Assembly: GCA_964512305.1 (NCBI GenBank)
Contig: CAZEIW010000012.1
Span: forward strand, 1-22,839
Direction: 5' to 3'
DNA length: 22,839 nt
Origin: CAZEIW01 sp964512305
GTDB taxonomy: Bacteria > Pseudomonadota > Gammaproteobacteria > Burkholderiales > Burkholderiaceae_F
Positions within the stretch are counted from its first letter, which is position 1; every line of letters starts with the position of its first letter. Below, piece by piece: positions 1 through 7,953 of the stretch. A program made the position numbers and the translations under genes. The notes beneath the pieces are model-generated. The model did not search any database. It saw nothing but the letters and a program-made list of their open reading frames with translations, and was not told the DNA's origin.

Positions 1-1332
1 GTGACCCGAACGCTGGCCCGGTACATCGTGCAGGCGCGCTATGAGCATCTCCCCCCGGCCGTCCGCAAGGAGGCCGTGCGCACGCTTCTGAACTGGGTCG
101 GCGTCGCAGTCGGGGGATCGCACCACGAGACGATCGACATCGCGGTGTCCGCGCTGGCACCCTTCTCCGGTCCACCCCAGGCCGGCATCCTCGGACGCAA
201 GGAGCGCTTCGACGTCATGAACGCCGCGTTCGTCAACGGCGTCAGCTCCCACGTCTTCGACTACGACGACACGCACCTGAAGACCATCATTCATCCGGGG
301 GGGCCGGTCGTGTCGGCGATCCTCGCCCTTTCCGAGTACCGCCCGGTGTCGGGCACGGAATTCCTCAACGCGCTGGTCCTGGGCATCGAGACCGAATGCC
401 GGATCGGCAGCGCGGTGTATCCGGACCACTACGACCGGGGCTGGCACATCACCGGCACGGCGGGCGTGTTCGGCGCCGCCGCCGCCACCGGAAAGCTGCT
501 CGGTCTGACGGAGCGGCAGATGGGCTGGGCCCTCGGGCTCGCCGCCTCGCAGCCGGTCGGCTTGCGGGAGTCGTTCGGGTCGATGAACAAGAGCTTCAAT
601 CCCGGCCGCGCCGCCGCCGGCGGGATGTTCGCCGCCATTCTCGCGGCCCGGAACTACACGAGCTCGGATTCGATGATCGAGGCAAAGCGCGGGTGGGCCA
701 ACACCATCTCCACCAAGCAGGACTACCGCGAGATCACCGACGGCCTCGGCACCCGCTTCGAGACCACCCTCAACACGTACAAACCGTTCGCCTGCGGCAT
801 CGTGCTGCACCCCGCGATCGACGCCGCGATCCAGCTTCGCAACCAGTACGCGCTCGAGGCCGACCGGATCGAGCGCGTCGGCCTGCGTGTCAATCCGCTG
901 GTGCTCGAGCTGACCGGCAAGAAGACGCCTCAGGAAGGACTGGAAGGAAAGTTCAGCGTCTACCACGCGGTCGCGGTCGCGATCGTCGAGGGTGCGGCGG
1001 GCGAGAAACAGTTCAGCCACCGTGCCGTCCATGAGGCGGTGGTCCTCGCGCTTCGCGAGCGTGTCGTGCCCGTCGCCGATCCGGCCATCAAGCCCGAACA
1101 GGTCGAGCTCGAGATCACGCTCAAGGACGGCCGCCGCCTGCACAGGCGCATCGAGCACGCGATCGGCAGTGTCGAAGCGCCGATGAGCGACGCTGCACTG
1201 GAGGCGAAGTTCCGCGACCTCGCCGACGGCATCCTGCCCGCGCCGCAGGTCCGGAGCCTGATCGACGCGTGCTGGAACGTCGAGAGGCTGCCTGACGCCG
1301 CCGCCGTTGCCCGGGCGGCGATCCCGGCATGA
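1..1332 (+). CDS. MmgE/PrpD family protein (2-methylcitrate dehydratase-like)
   Basis: The 443-residue product resembles the MmgE/PrpD family, whose characterised members include 2-methylcitrate dehydratase and cis-aconitate decarboxylase. Family-like features are the N-terminal helical region, FDYDDTH at residues 86-92 followed by HPGG near 98-101, and GRAAAGGMFAAILA near 202-215. Length matches the usual 450 or so. The GTG at base 1 is the first possible start in view, so the true start may lie upstream. The stop overlaps the next gene's start (ATGA), implying translational coupling to a TRAP-type binding protein. The many family copies in Burkholderiales mostly lack assigned substrates. 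I infer a dehydratase or isomerase acting on an organic acid taken up by a linked transporter, but neither substrate nor reaction can be read from the sequence. Confidence 0.88.
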   Translation: MTRTLARYIVQARYEHLPPAVRKEAVRTLLNWVGVAVGGSHHETIDIAVSALAPFSGPPQAGILGRKERFDVMNAAFVNGVSSHVFDYDDTHLKTIIHPGGPVVSAILALSEYRPVSGTEFLNALVLGIETECRIGSAVYPDHYDRGWHITGTAGVFGAAAATGKLLGLTERQMGWALGLAASQPVGLRESFGSMNKSFNPGRAAAGGMFAAILAARNYTSSDSMIEAKRGWANTISTKQDYREITDGLGTRFETTLNTYKPFACGIVLHPAIDAAIQLRNQYALEADRIERVGLRVNPLVLELTGKKTPQEGLEGKFSVYHAVAVAIVEGAAGEKQFSHRAVHEAVVLALRERVVPVADPAIKPEQVELEITLKDGRRLHRRIEHAIGSVEAPMSDAALEAKFRDLADGILPAPQVRSLIDACWNVERLPDAAAVARAAIPA

Positions 1333-2345
1333 GCGCGCCCTTCCGCGCCGTGCTCGCGGGCCTGGGCCTGTGGTGGGGCCTGAGCGGCGGCGCGCACGCG
1401 CAGCACGAGCCGATCGTCATCAAGTTCAGCCACGTCGTCGCGGCCGACGCGCCCAAGGGCAAGGGTGCGGAGTACTTCAGGAAGCTGGTCGAGGAGCGCG
1501 CGCACGGCCGCGTCAGGGTCGAGGTCTATCCGAACAGCACGCTCTTCAAGGACAAGGAAGAGCTCGAAGCCTTGCAGCTCGGGTCGGTGCAGATGCTCGC
1601 CCCATCGGTGTCGAAATTCGGCCCGATGGGCGTCAAGGAGTTCGAGGCCTTCGACCTGCCCTATCTGTTCGACGATTACGACTCGCTGCACAAGGTGGCG
1701 CGGGGCCCGATCGGGCAGTCGATGTTCAAGCGCCTGCACGCTCACGGTTTCGTCGGACTGGCGTTCTGGGACAACGGCTTCAAGGAGTTCACCGCCAACA
1801 GGCCGCTGCGCCGCCCGGAAGACTTCAAGGGACTGAAGTTCCGGATCAAATCGTCCAAGGTGCTCGAAGCGCAGATGCGCGCGGTCGGCGCGGTCCCGCA
1901 GGTGATGGCGTTCTCGGAGGTCTACCAGGCGCTGGAAACGGGCGTGGTCGACGGCGCCGAGAACACGCCCACCAACATCCTGACGCAGAAGATGCACGAG
2001 GTGCAGAAGTTCCTGACCCTGACCCACCACGGCTACGACGGCTACGTGGTTGTGGTCAACGCCGCCTTCTGGCAGTCGCTGCCGCCCGACATCCGGGCCA
2101 TCCTCGAGCAGGCGCTCGCCGATGCGACCCGCTACGTCGACGAGATCTCGCAGCGGGACAACGACGACGCGATCGAGGCGATCCGGAAAAGCGGCAGGAC
2201 GCAGGTCATCGAACTGACGCCGGACGAGCGGCGCGCGCTGAAGAAAGCGATGCTGCCGGTGCACCGCCAGATGGAGGACCGCATCGGCCGCGGTCTGGTC
2301 GAGTCGATCTACCAGGCAACCGGCTTCGACCCCGCGAAGCTGTGA
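1329..2345 (+). CDS. TRAP transporter solute-binding protein, DctP family
   Basis: The 338-residue protein has a signal peptide (hydrophobic core about residues 7-20, likely cleavage after AHA at 22-24) and begins its mature part with IVIKFSHVVAADAPKGKGAE, typical of DctP-type periplasmic receptors. Further family-like features are GLKFRIKSS near 168-176, containing the arginine (R172) that usually binds the substrate carboxylate, then FSEVYQALETGVVDGAENT near 195-213. It captures an organic anion, usually a carboxylate, for a TRAP membrane unit. The start overlaps the stop of the MmgE/PrpD gene, so the two are probably co-expressed and the ligand may be that enzyme's substrate. No DctQ or DctM membrane gene follows; the next gene is convergent. 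The permease must lie upstream of the window or elsewhere. Confidence 0.9.
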   Translation: MSAPFRAVLAGLGLWWGLSGGAHAQHEPIVIKFSHVVAADAPKGKGAEYFRKLVEERAHGRVRVEVYPNSTLFKDKEELEALQLGSVQMLAPSVSKFGPMGVKEFEAFDLPYLFDDYDSLHKVARGPIGQSMFKRLHAHGFVGLAFWDNGFKEFTANRPLRRPEDFKGLKFRIKSSKVLEAQMRAVGAVPQVMAFSEVYQALETGVVDGAENTPTNILTQKMHEVQKFLTLTHHGYDGYVVVVNAAFWQSLPPDIRAILEQALADATRYVDEISQRDNDDAIEAIRKSGRTQVIELTPDERRALKKAMLPVHRQMEDRIGRGLVESIYQATGFDPAKL

Positions 2346-2354
2346 GGCACCGCC

Positions 2355-2371
2355 GCCGCGTTCGGCGCGGC
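2355..2371. terminator. Weak candidate hairpin between convergent genes
   Basis: GCCGCG (2355-2360) pairs with CGCGGC (2366-2371) across a 5-base loop in the 48-bp gap between two convergent genes. There is no convincing T-tract on either side, so terminator function is only suggested by position. Confidence 0.25.
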
Positions 2372-2393
2372 TTGGGGCGCTCCCGATGCGACC

Positions 2394-3539
2394 TCAGCTC
2401 GCCGTGTCGTGCACCACGACGCCTTCGATCGGGTCGACCGGCGCCTTCCAGGGTGCCCGCTCGAGAGCGCGCGAGGCGTGCGCAAAACCGGCCTCCCAGC
2501 GCGCACGCACGGCCGCCGGGGCGAAATCGATGTCCTTCGTCTGATCCTCGGCATCGAGGCGCGGCGCGAGCAGTCGCACGATGTGCATCGTCGTGTGGCA
2601 CCCCCAGGACGCCAGCTTCTGCAAGCCGGGGTCGTCGTGTCCCTGGGGCAGGCGCCTAGCCAGTTCGCGGATCACGTGCCGCAGATGGTGGAGCTGCTTC
2701 TGCCTGGCGATGTGACTGTCGGCCTTGCTCGCGAACTGGATGTCCTTCTGCCGCGTCATCGCCTGCCAGATCGACTCCGGCTCGGGTCCCGCGGGCTGCC
2801 AGACGCTGACCATGAAGATCAGCGAATCGCGCCGGGGCTTGTCGTCGAGCACCGCCTCGATCGGCGTGTTCGAGTAGATCCCGCCGTCCCAGTACGGCTC
2901 GCCGTCGACCCGGACCGCGGGAAACGCAGGGGGCAGGGCGCCCGACGCCATCACGTGCTCGGCGCCCAGGCGCATGTCGCGGCTGTCGAAATAGTGCATC
3001 GCACCGGTGCGGACGTTGACCGCCCCCACGGTCAGCCGCGTCGGCCCGCCGGCGAGGAAGTCGAAATCGACGAGCTCGGCAAGCGTGCGGCGCAGCGGCG
3101 CCGTGCTGTAGTACGAGGCCGACTCGACCCCGACGCTTGCGTGCAGCCCCTGCCACGACAACGGGTTGGGCTTGAAGAAGCCCGCGATGCCCTGGGTCAC
3201 GGTCAGATACTTCCCGAACAGCTCGCCGAACGCGGGCCACGCGCCCAGCGCCGCGCCGGGCGCGGAGCGCTCGATCCGCTGCCAGAACGTGCGCAGGCAG
3301 GCGAGCCTGTCCTCCGGTCGATTGCCCGCGATCAGTGCCGCATTGATCGCGCCGATCGACGTGCCGATCACCCAGTGCGGCTCGATGCCGGATTCGTGCA
3401 GTGCCTGGTACACGCCGACCTGATAGGCCCCGAGCGCACCGCCCCCCTGCAGGACGAGCACCACCTGGCCAGGCAGTCCCGGAACGGATTGCTGCGCCGC
3501 ATCTGCAGGCGCCGATGAAACCGTGCTTTCGCTGGACAC
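2394..3539 (-). CDS. Patatin-like phospholipase family protein
   Basis: The 381-residue protein carries the patatin hydrolase signatures: a glycine-rich oxyanion motif GGGALGAYQVG at residues 32-42, the nucleophile elbow GTSIG at 59-63 (catalytic Ser61), and the DGG motif at 218-220 supplying the catalytic aspartate (Asp218). Patatin-like proteins hydrolyse acyl esters of membrane lipids using a Ser-Asp dyad. The C-terminal 130 or so residues form the charged extension often seen in bacterial members (DUF3734-like, from memory). There is no obvious signal peptide or membrane segment, so it is probably cytoplasmic. The GTG start is supported by a strong GGAGGGGA ribosome site 5 bases upstream. 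It is transcribed divergently from the RND efflux genes. The substrate is unknown; some relatives are lysophospholipases or poly-hydroxybutyrate-associated. Confidence 0.92.
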   Translation of the reverse strand: MSSESTVSSAPADAAQQSVPGLPGQVVLVLQGGGALGAYQVGVYQALHESGIEPHWVIGTSIGAINAALIAGNRPEDRLACLRTFWQRIERSAPGAALGAWPAFGELFGKYLTVTQGIAGFFKPNPLSWQGLHASVGVESASYYSTAPLRRTLAELVDFDFLAGGPTRLTVGAVNVRTGAMHYFDSRDMRLGAEHVMASGALPPAFPAVRVDGEPYWDGGIYSNTPIEAVLDDKPRRDSLIFMVSVWQPAGPEPESIWQAMTRQKDIQFASKADSHIARQKQLHHLRHVIRELARRLPQGHDDPGLQKLASWGCHTTMHIVRLLAPRLDAEDQTKDIDFAPAAVRARWEAGFAHASRALERAPWKAPVDPIEGVVVHDTAS

Positions 3540-3766
3540 GTCTTCCCCTCCCGCTCGCGGCCGGCGCTCGACATGCCGTATCGATCGCCGTTGGTCGCAA
3601 CCGTTCGCGCGTTCTTACCCTCCCGGCACGGCGGCAGCCCGCTTCGTCGGATGCACGGCCGATTCGTCGCAACCGGCGGCACTTCGTCCGATGCACGCTT
3701 TGCGCGCACAGGCGACAGGATAGGATTCGCGATTGCCTGCGGACGCGGTAATCCCAGAATCGTCTC
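3540..3766. promoter_or_regulatory. Divergent intergenic region with repeated motifs
   Basis: This 227-bp spacer separates the divergent patatin and RND genes and must hold both promoters. GTCGCAACCG occurs twice (3594-3603 and 3666-3675). CTTCGTCGGATGCACG (3642-3657) recurs as CTTCGTCCGATGCACG (3682-3697), 15 of 16 identical. A weak sigma70-like pair for the RND gene may be TTTGCG (3699-3704) and TAGGAT (3721-3726) with a 16-base spacer. No clear ribosome site precedes the RND ATG at 3767. The repeats could be binding sites for a regulator of either gene; this is inference. Confidence 0.4.
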
Positions 3767-6700
3767 ATGGATTCCCTGAGCTGGTCGACGCGCAACCCGG
3801 TCGCGATGGTGGTCCTGGTGATCTTCGTCGCCTTGCTGGGGCTGTTGAGCCTCAGCCGCCTGCCGCTGCAACTGTTCCCGGACATCGACCGCCCGCAGAT
3901 CACGATCAAGGCGGGCTGGTCGACGGCTTCGCCCGAAGAGGTCGAATCCGAAATCCTCGAGCCGCTCGAAAAGGTGCTGCAGGGCCTGCCCGGCGTCGAG
4001 GAGCTGCAGGGCAACGCCAATCCGGGCGAAGCCGAGATCACGCTGCGCTTCTCGATCGGCACCGACATGCGCAACGCGCTGATCGAGGTGCTGAGCCGGA
4101 TGAATCGCCTGCAGCCGCTGCCGCGCGATTCGGACCGGCCGGTGGTGACGCTCGGCGGCGACGACACCGCCAACGACACCTTGTCCTGGTTCTTCGTCCA
4201 GCTCCTTCCCGGCTCCCCGGGTCCGATCGCGAACCATCGCCGCTTCATCGAGGACACGGTCCGCCCGCGGCTCGAATCGATTCCCGGGGTCGCTTCGGTC
4301 ACCGTCAATGGCGGACCCCCGGACGAAGTCCACATCACGGTCGACCCCGCGCGTGCCGCCGCGCTCGGGGTGGGGCTTCCGGAAGTCGCCGACCGCGCGG
4401 CTAGCGCCAACAACGTCTCGGGCGGGCAGCTCGACGTCGGCCGCCGCCAGTACGCGCTTCGCTTCACGGGCCGCTTCGATCCGCAGCAACTCGGCGACCT
4501 CGTGCTGTCCTGGCGCGACGGCCGGCCCGTGCGCCTGGCCGATATCGCCAGCGTCGAAGTCGGCCCGCCGACCCGCCTGTTCTTCGCCTACCAGAACGGC
4601 AACCCGGCGATCGGCATCCAGGTACGCCGTGCCAACGGCGCCAACGTGCTGGCGACGCTCGACGCCGTCAAGGCGGCCGTGGCCGAGCTGCGCGAGGGGC
4701 CGCTCAAGGCGCGGGGCCTGGGCATCGAGCAGTCCTTCGATTCGTCGCTCTTCATCCGGCGCGCCGTGAGCCTGCTGACCGAGAACCTGGTCATCGGCAC
4801 GCTGCTCGCCCTGGGCGTGGTCTGGTGGTTCATGCGCGAGCTGCGCGTCACCGGGCTCATCGCCGCGTCGATCCCGCTCTGCCTGTTCGGGACCTTCATC
4901 ACGCTGGCGCTGCTCGGCCGCAGCCTGAACGTGATCTCGCTGGCGGGACTCGCGTTCGCCGTCGGCATGGTCGTCGAAGGCGCCATCGTCGTGTCCGGCA
5001 ACATCATCCGCCTTCGAGAGACGGGGCTCGCGCTGCCGCAGGCGGCGCACGAAGGGGCGCGCCAGGTCGCCGGCGCCCTGTTCGCATCGACGGCGACGAC
5101 GATCGCCGTCTTCGTGCCGGTGTTGTTCCTGAAGGACGTCGAGGGGCAGCTGTTCGGCGACCTGGCGCTGACGATCTCGATCGCCGTCGCGATCTCGATC
5201 GTGCTCGCGTTGACGCTTCTGCCGTCGGCGGCGGTGACGCTGCTCAAGGGCCCGGGCCGCGCGTCGGGTTATGGCCACGGCTGGCCGCGCCTGACCGATT
5301 GGATCCTGGCGGCGACCGCCTCGCGCAGCCGGCAGCTCGGATGGATCGTCGCGCTGCTGGTCGTGCCGCTGGCCGGTGCCGCGTGGCTGCTGCCTCCGCT
5401 GGACTATCTGCCGCCGGTCAAGCGGGCCGCGATCGATGCGTTCTTCGCCTTCCCGCCCGGGATGAGCCCCGAGACCGTCAATCGCGAGTTGCTCCCGCTG
5501 CTGCTGAGTCGGATGAAGCCGTACATGGATGGAGCCGCGCAGCCGCAGCTCAAGAACTGGTACATCCTGACCTGGCCCGGCGGCGGCACCATGGGCGCCC
5601 GGGTGCGCGACGAGAAGCGCATCGGCGAGCTCGAGACGCTGGTGCGGGACCGCATCATCGCGGACATGCCCGACACGCGCACGTTCGCCTACGAGGGCGA
5701 GCTCTTCGAAGGCATCGGCGGTTCGGCACGCTCGATCGGCATCCATCTTCAAAGCGAGGACTCGGCCACGCTCAACCGGGTCGCCGCGAAGGGCCGGGCG
5801 CTGCTCGAAAAGTCCTTCGCCGGCTCCGCCGTTCAGAGCTTTCCGGATTCCGAGTCCGCCGCGCTCGAGTTGCGTGCCGTGCCGGACGACAGGCGCATCG
5901 CCGAGGTCGGCTGGGACCGCCAGACGCTGGGAACGATCGTGCGCGCCTTGGGCCAGGGGGCTTGGCTCGGCGAGTATTTCGACGGTCATGCGCGGCTGCC
6001 GGTGATGTTGCGCATCTCGGGAGGCACGACGCCCGAGGACCTCGAGGAAACGGTGCTGTTCACGCCGTCCGGCCGTCAGGTGCGGCTGGGCGACCTGGTG
6101 AAGCTCACCACCGCGCTCGGGCCGCCGGGCATCCGGCGCATCGATCACCGCCGCACCGTGACCCTGACGGTCGATCCCCCAGCCTCGATGTCGCTGGAGG
6201 AGGCGCTGCGGCGGATCAACGAGGAGGTCCTGCCGAAGGTTCGCGCCGAGATGCCGGCGGATGGCTCGATCCGGATGGCCGGCAGCGCCGACAGCCTGAG
6301 CCGCACGCTGGCGACCATGGGGCGTGTGTTCGGGCTCGCGCTGTTCGTGCTGTTCCTGCTGATGACCGCGCTCTTCCGCTCGGTGCGCGACAGCGCGGTC
6401 GTCCTGCTCACCGTCCCGCTGGCGCTCGCCGGCGGAATGCTGGGGTTGCGGGTGCTCGGCCTGGTCGCATTCCAGCCCCTCGACCTGCTGTCGATGATCG
6501 GCTTCGTGATGATGATCGGCGTGGTCGTCAACCATTCGATCCTGCTGGTGGCGGCCGTGCGCAATGCCCAGGCGCACGGCGGCGCCGGGGTCCCGCTCGA
6601 GGAAGCGATCCGCCAGGGGCTGAACCAGCGCCTGCGCGCGATCCTCGCTAGCACGCTGACGGGCGCCCTCGGCGCGCTCCCGATGGCGATCAATCCCGGG

Positions 6701-6856
6701 CCCGGCAGCGTCATCTATCGCGGCCTGGCCGCCGTCAACATCGGAGGCGTGATCGTGAGTCTCGTGTTCAGCCTGATCCTGATCCCGGCGCTGATACGCC
6801 TGTTCGGCGCGCGGCGCGCGCTGCCGGACGCGGTCGGCGCGGCGGCGGCATCGTGA
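3767..6856 (+). CDS. RND-family efflux permease with altered proton-relay residues
   Basis: This 1029-residue inner-membrane protein has the full RND layout: TM1 at about 10-30, a first periplasmic porter domain to about 335, a TM2-6 block at about 338-492, TM7 near 524-544, a second periplasmic domain to about 850, and a TM8-12 block from about 852 to 1012. The opening LSLSRLPLQLFPDIDRPQI is typical of the superfamily. These pumps exchange protons for drugs, metals or other solutes and work with an adaptor and an outer-membrane channel. In TM4, where AcrB has Asp407-Asp408, this protein reads VVEGAIVV (Glu404-Gly405). In TM10, where AcrB has Lys940, it reads VVNHSILLV (Asn922). The stop overlaps the adaptor start. 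No outer-membrane factor gene follows. The substrate cannot be predicted. Confidence 0.93.
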   Translation: MDSLSWSTRNPVAMVVLVIFVALLGLLSLSRLPLQLFPDIDRPQITIKAGWSTASPEEVESEILEPLEKVLQGLPGVEELQGNANPGEAEITLRFSIGTDMRNALIEVLSRMNRLQPLPRDSDRPVVTLGGDDTANDTLSWFFVQLLPGSPGPIANHRRFIEDTVRPRLESIPGVASVTVNGGPPDEVHITVDPARAAALGVGLPEVADRAASANNVSGGQLDVGRRQYALRFTGRFDPQQLGDLVLSWRDGRPVRLADIASVEVGPPTRLFFAYQNGNPAIGIQVRRANGANVLATLDAVKAAVAELREGPLKARGLGIEQSFDSSLFIRRAVSLLTENLVIGTLLALGVVWWFMRELRVTGLIAASIPLCLFGTFITLALLGRSLNVISLAGLAFAVGMVVEGAIVVSGNIIRLRETGLALPQAAHEGARQVAGALFASTATTIAVFVPVLFLKDVEGQLFGDLALTISIAVAISIVLALTLLPSAAVTLLKGPGRASGYGHGWPRLTDWILAATASRSRQLGWIVALLVVPLAGAAWLLPPLDYLPPVKRAAIDAFFAFPPGMSPETVNRELLPLLLSRMKPYMDGAAQPQLKNWYILTWPGGGTMGARVRDEKRIGELETLVRDRIIADMPDTRTFAYEGELFEGIGGSARSIGIHLQSEDSATLNRVAAKGRALLEKSFAGSAVQSFPDSESAALELRAVPDDRRIAEVGWDRQTLGTIVRALGQGAWLGEYFDGHARLPVMLRISGGTTPEDLEETVLFTPSGRQVRLGDLVKLTTALGPPGIRRIDHRRTVTLTVDPPASMSLEEALRRINEEVLPKVRAEMPADGSIRMAGSADSLSRTLATMGRVFGLALFVLFLLMTALFRSVRDSAVVLLTVPLALAGGMLGLRVLGLVAFQPLDLLSMIGFVMMIGVVVNHSILLVAAVRNAQAHGGAGVPLEEAIRQGLNQRLRAILASTLTGALGALPMAINPGPGSVIYRGLAAVNIGGVIVSLVFSLILIPALIRLFGARRALPDAVGAAAAS

Positions 6857-7953
6857 TGACCCGGGTCGTCCGTGCATGGCTCGCGGCCGCCGCGACGGCC
6901 GCCGTCCCGGCCGCGGCGATCGGCGAGGGTACGGGCGGTCCGGCCCCGGTTTCGGTCGAGGTCACCACGGCTCGCACCGCTCGGGTGGCGCCGCATGCAT
7001 GGATACCGGGATCGGTCGTCAGCCGGGACGACGCGCGCGTCGCCGGGACGGTCGCCGGGCGCGTGCTGTGGATCGCGGAGGTCGGGCAGCGGGTCGCGGC
7101 GGGCGCCGCGCTCGCACGCCTCGACGACACGATGGCGAAGCTGCGGATCGCCGACCTGCAGGCGCAGGTCGGACGCGCGCAGTCGCAGGAGGAGCTGGCG
7201 CGTACGCAGCTCGAGCGCTATCAGAGCCTCGCCGCGACGAAGTTCTTCTCCGGCAGCCAGCTCGACGAGGCGCGCGTGCAGCTGGACCTCGCGCGGCACG
7301 ACGTGGCCCACCTCACCGCGCAGCTCAAGCAGGCCGAGTACGAGACCGATCAGTCGGAGATCCACGCCCCCTTCGCCGGCATCGTCACGGAACGCTTCGC
7401 GCAGCGCGGCGAGTACCTGCAGGTCGGCGCGGCAGTCGTCCGGCTGGTCAACACCGCCGACGTCGAGGCGCGCGCAACGGCCGCGCTCGCGTTCGCCGGC
7501 AACGTCAGGCCGGGCCAGAGCGCCGCGTTGCGCGTCGGCACGGAGGAACGGCGCGGCACGGTGCGGGCCGTCGTGCCGGTCGGCGACGACCGCTCCCGGC
7601 AGTTCGAAATCCGGGTCGCGCTGGTCAACGCGCGGTGGCCGGTCGGAACCGCCGTCGAGGTGAGCCTGCCGACGGGTGCCGACCGCACCGCGGTCGTCGT
7701 CCCGCGCGACGCGATCGTGATCCGGCAGAAAAGCTCGTACGTGATGCGCGTGACCCGGGACGGCACGGTCGAGCGGCGCGAGGTCGAGTCCGGCAGCGCG
7801 ATCGAGGACCTGGTCGAGATCCGCAACGGCGTTTCGGCGGGCGATCGCCTCGTCGTCCGCGGCGCCGAGCGGCTGGCGCCGGGTCAGGCGGTCACGATCA
7901 CGAATCCCCATCCCGCGGCCGAGCGCTCGCACGCCGGCGACACGGAGGGCTAG
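6853..7953 (+). CDS. RND efflux periplasmic adaptor (HlyD/AcrA-type membrane fusion protein)
   Basis: The 366-residue protein has an N-terminal hydrophobic signal (about residues 5-23) and the classic adaptor order: the first half of the lipoyl/barrel-sandwich domain (about 62-92, with AGTVAGRVLWIAEVGQRV), an alpha-hairpin coiled coil (about 93-165), the second lipoyl half (about 168-200, HAPFAGIVTERFAQRGEYL), then beta-barrel and membrane-proximal domains. It links the inner-membrane pump to an outer-membrane channel across the periplasm. There is no lipobox cysteine, so it is probably anchored by its N-terminal segment or free in the periplasm. The GTG at 6853 overlaps the permease stop; the ATG at 6856 directly after is an equally plausible start. 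The stop shares CTAG with the convergent cyclase gene. Confidence 0.93.
   Translation: MMTRVVRAWLAAAATAAVPAAAIGEGTGGPAPVSVEVTTARTARVAPHAWIPGSVVSRDDARVAGTVAGRVLWIAEVGQRVAAGAALARLDDTMAKLRIADLQAQVGRAQSQEELARTQLERYQSLAATKFFSGSQLDEARVQLDLARHDVAHLTAQLKQAEYETDQSEIHAPFAGIVTERFAQRGEYLQVGAAVVRLVNTADVEARATAALAFAGNVRPGQSAALRVGTEERRGTVRAVVPVGDDRSRQFEIRVALVNARWPVGTAVEVSLPTGADRTAVVVPRDAIVIRQKSSYVMRVTRDGTVERREVESGSAIEDLVEIRNGVSAGDRLVVRGAERLAPGQAVTITNPHPAAERSHAGDTEG

Noticed and set aside
3368..6877. Open minus-strand frame of about 1170 codons antisense to the RND permease
   Set aside because: It is an antisense shadow in high-GC DNA. The translation is rich in Arg, Asp, Gln and His with no domain, while the plus strand encodes a clear RND protein.
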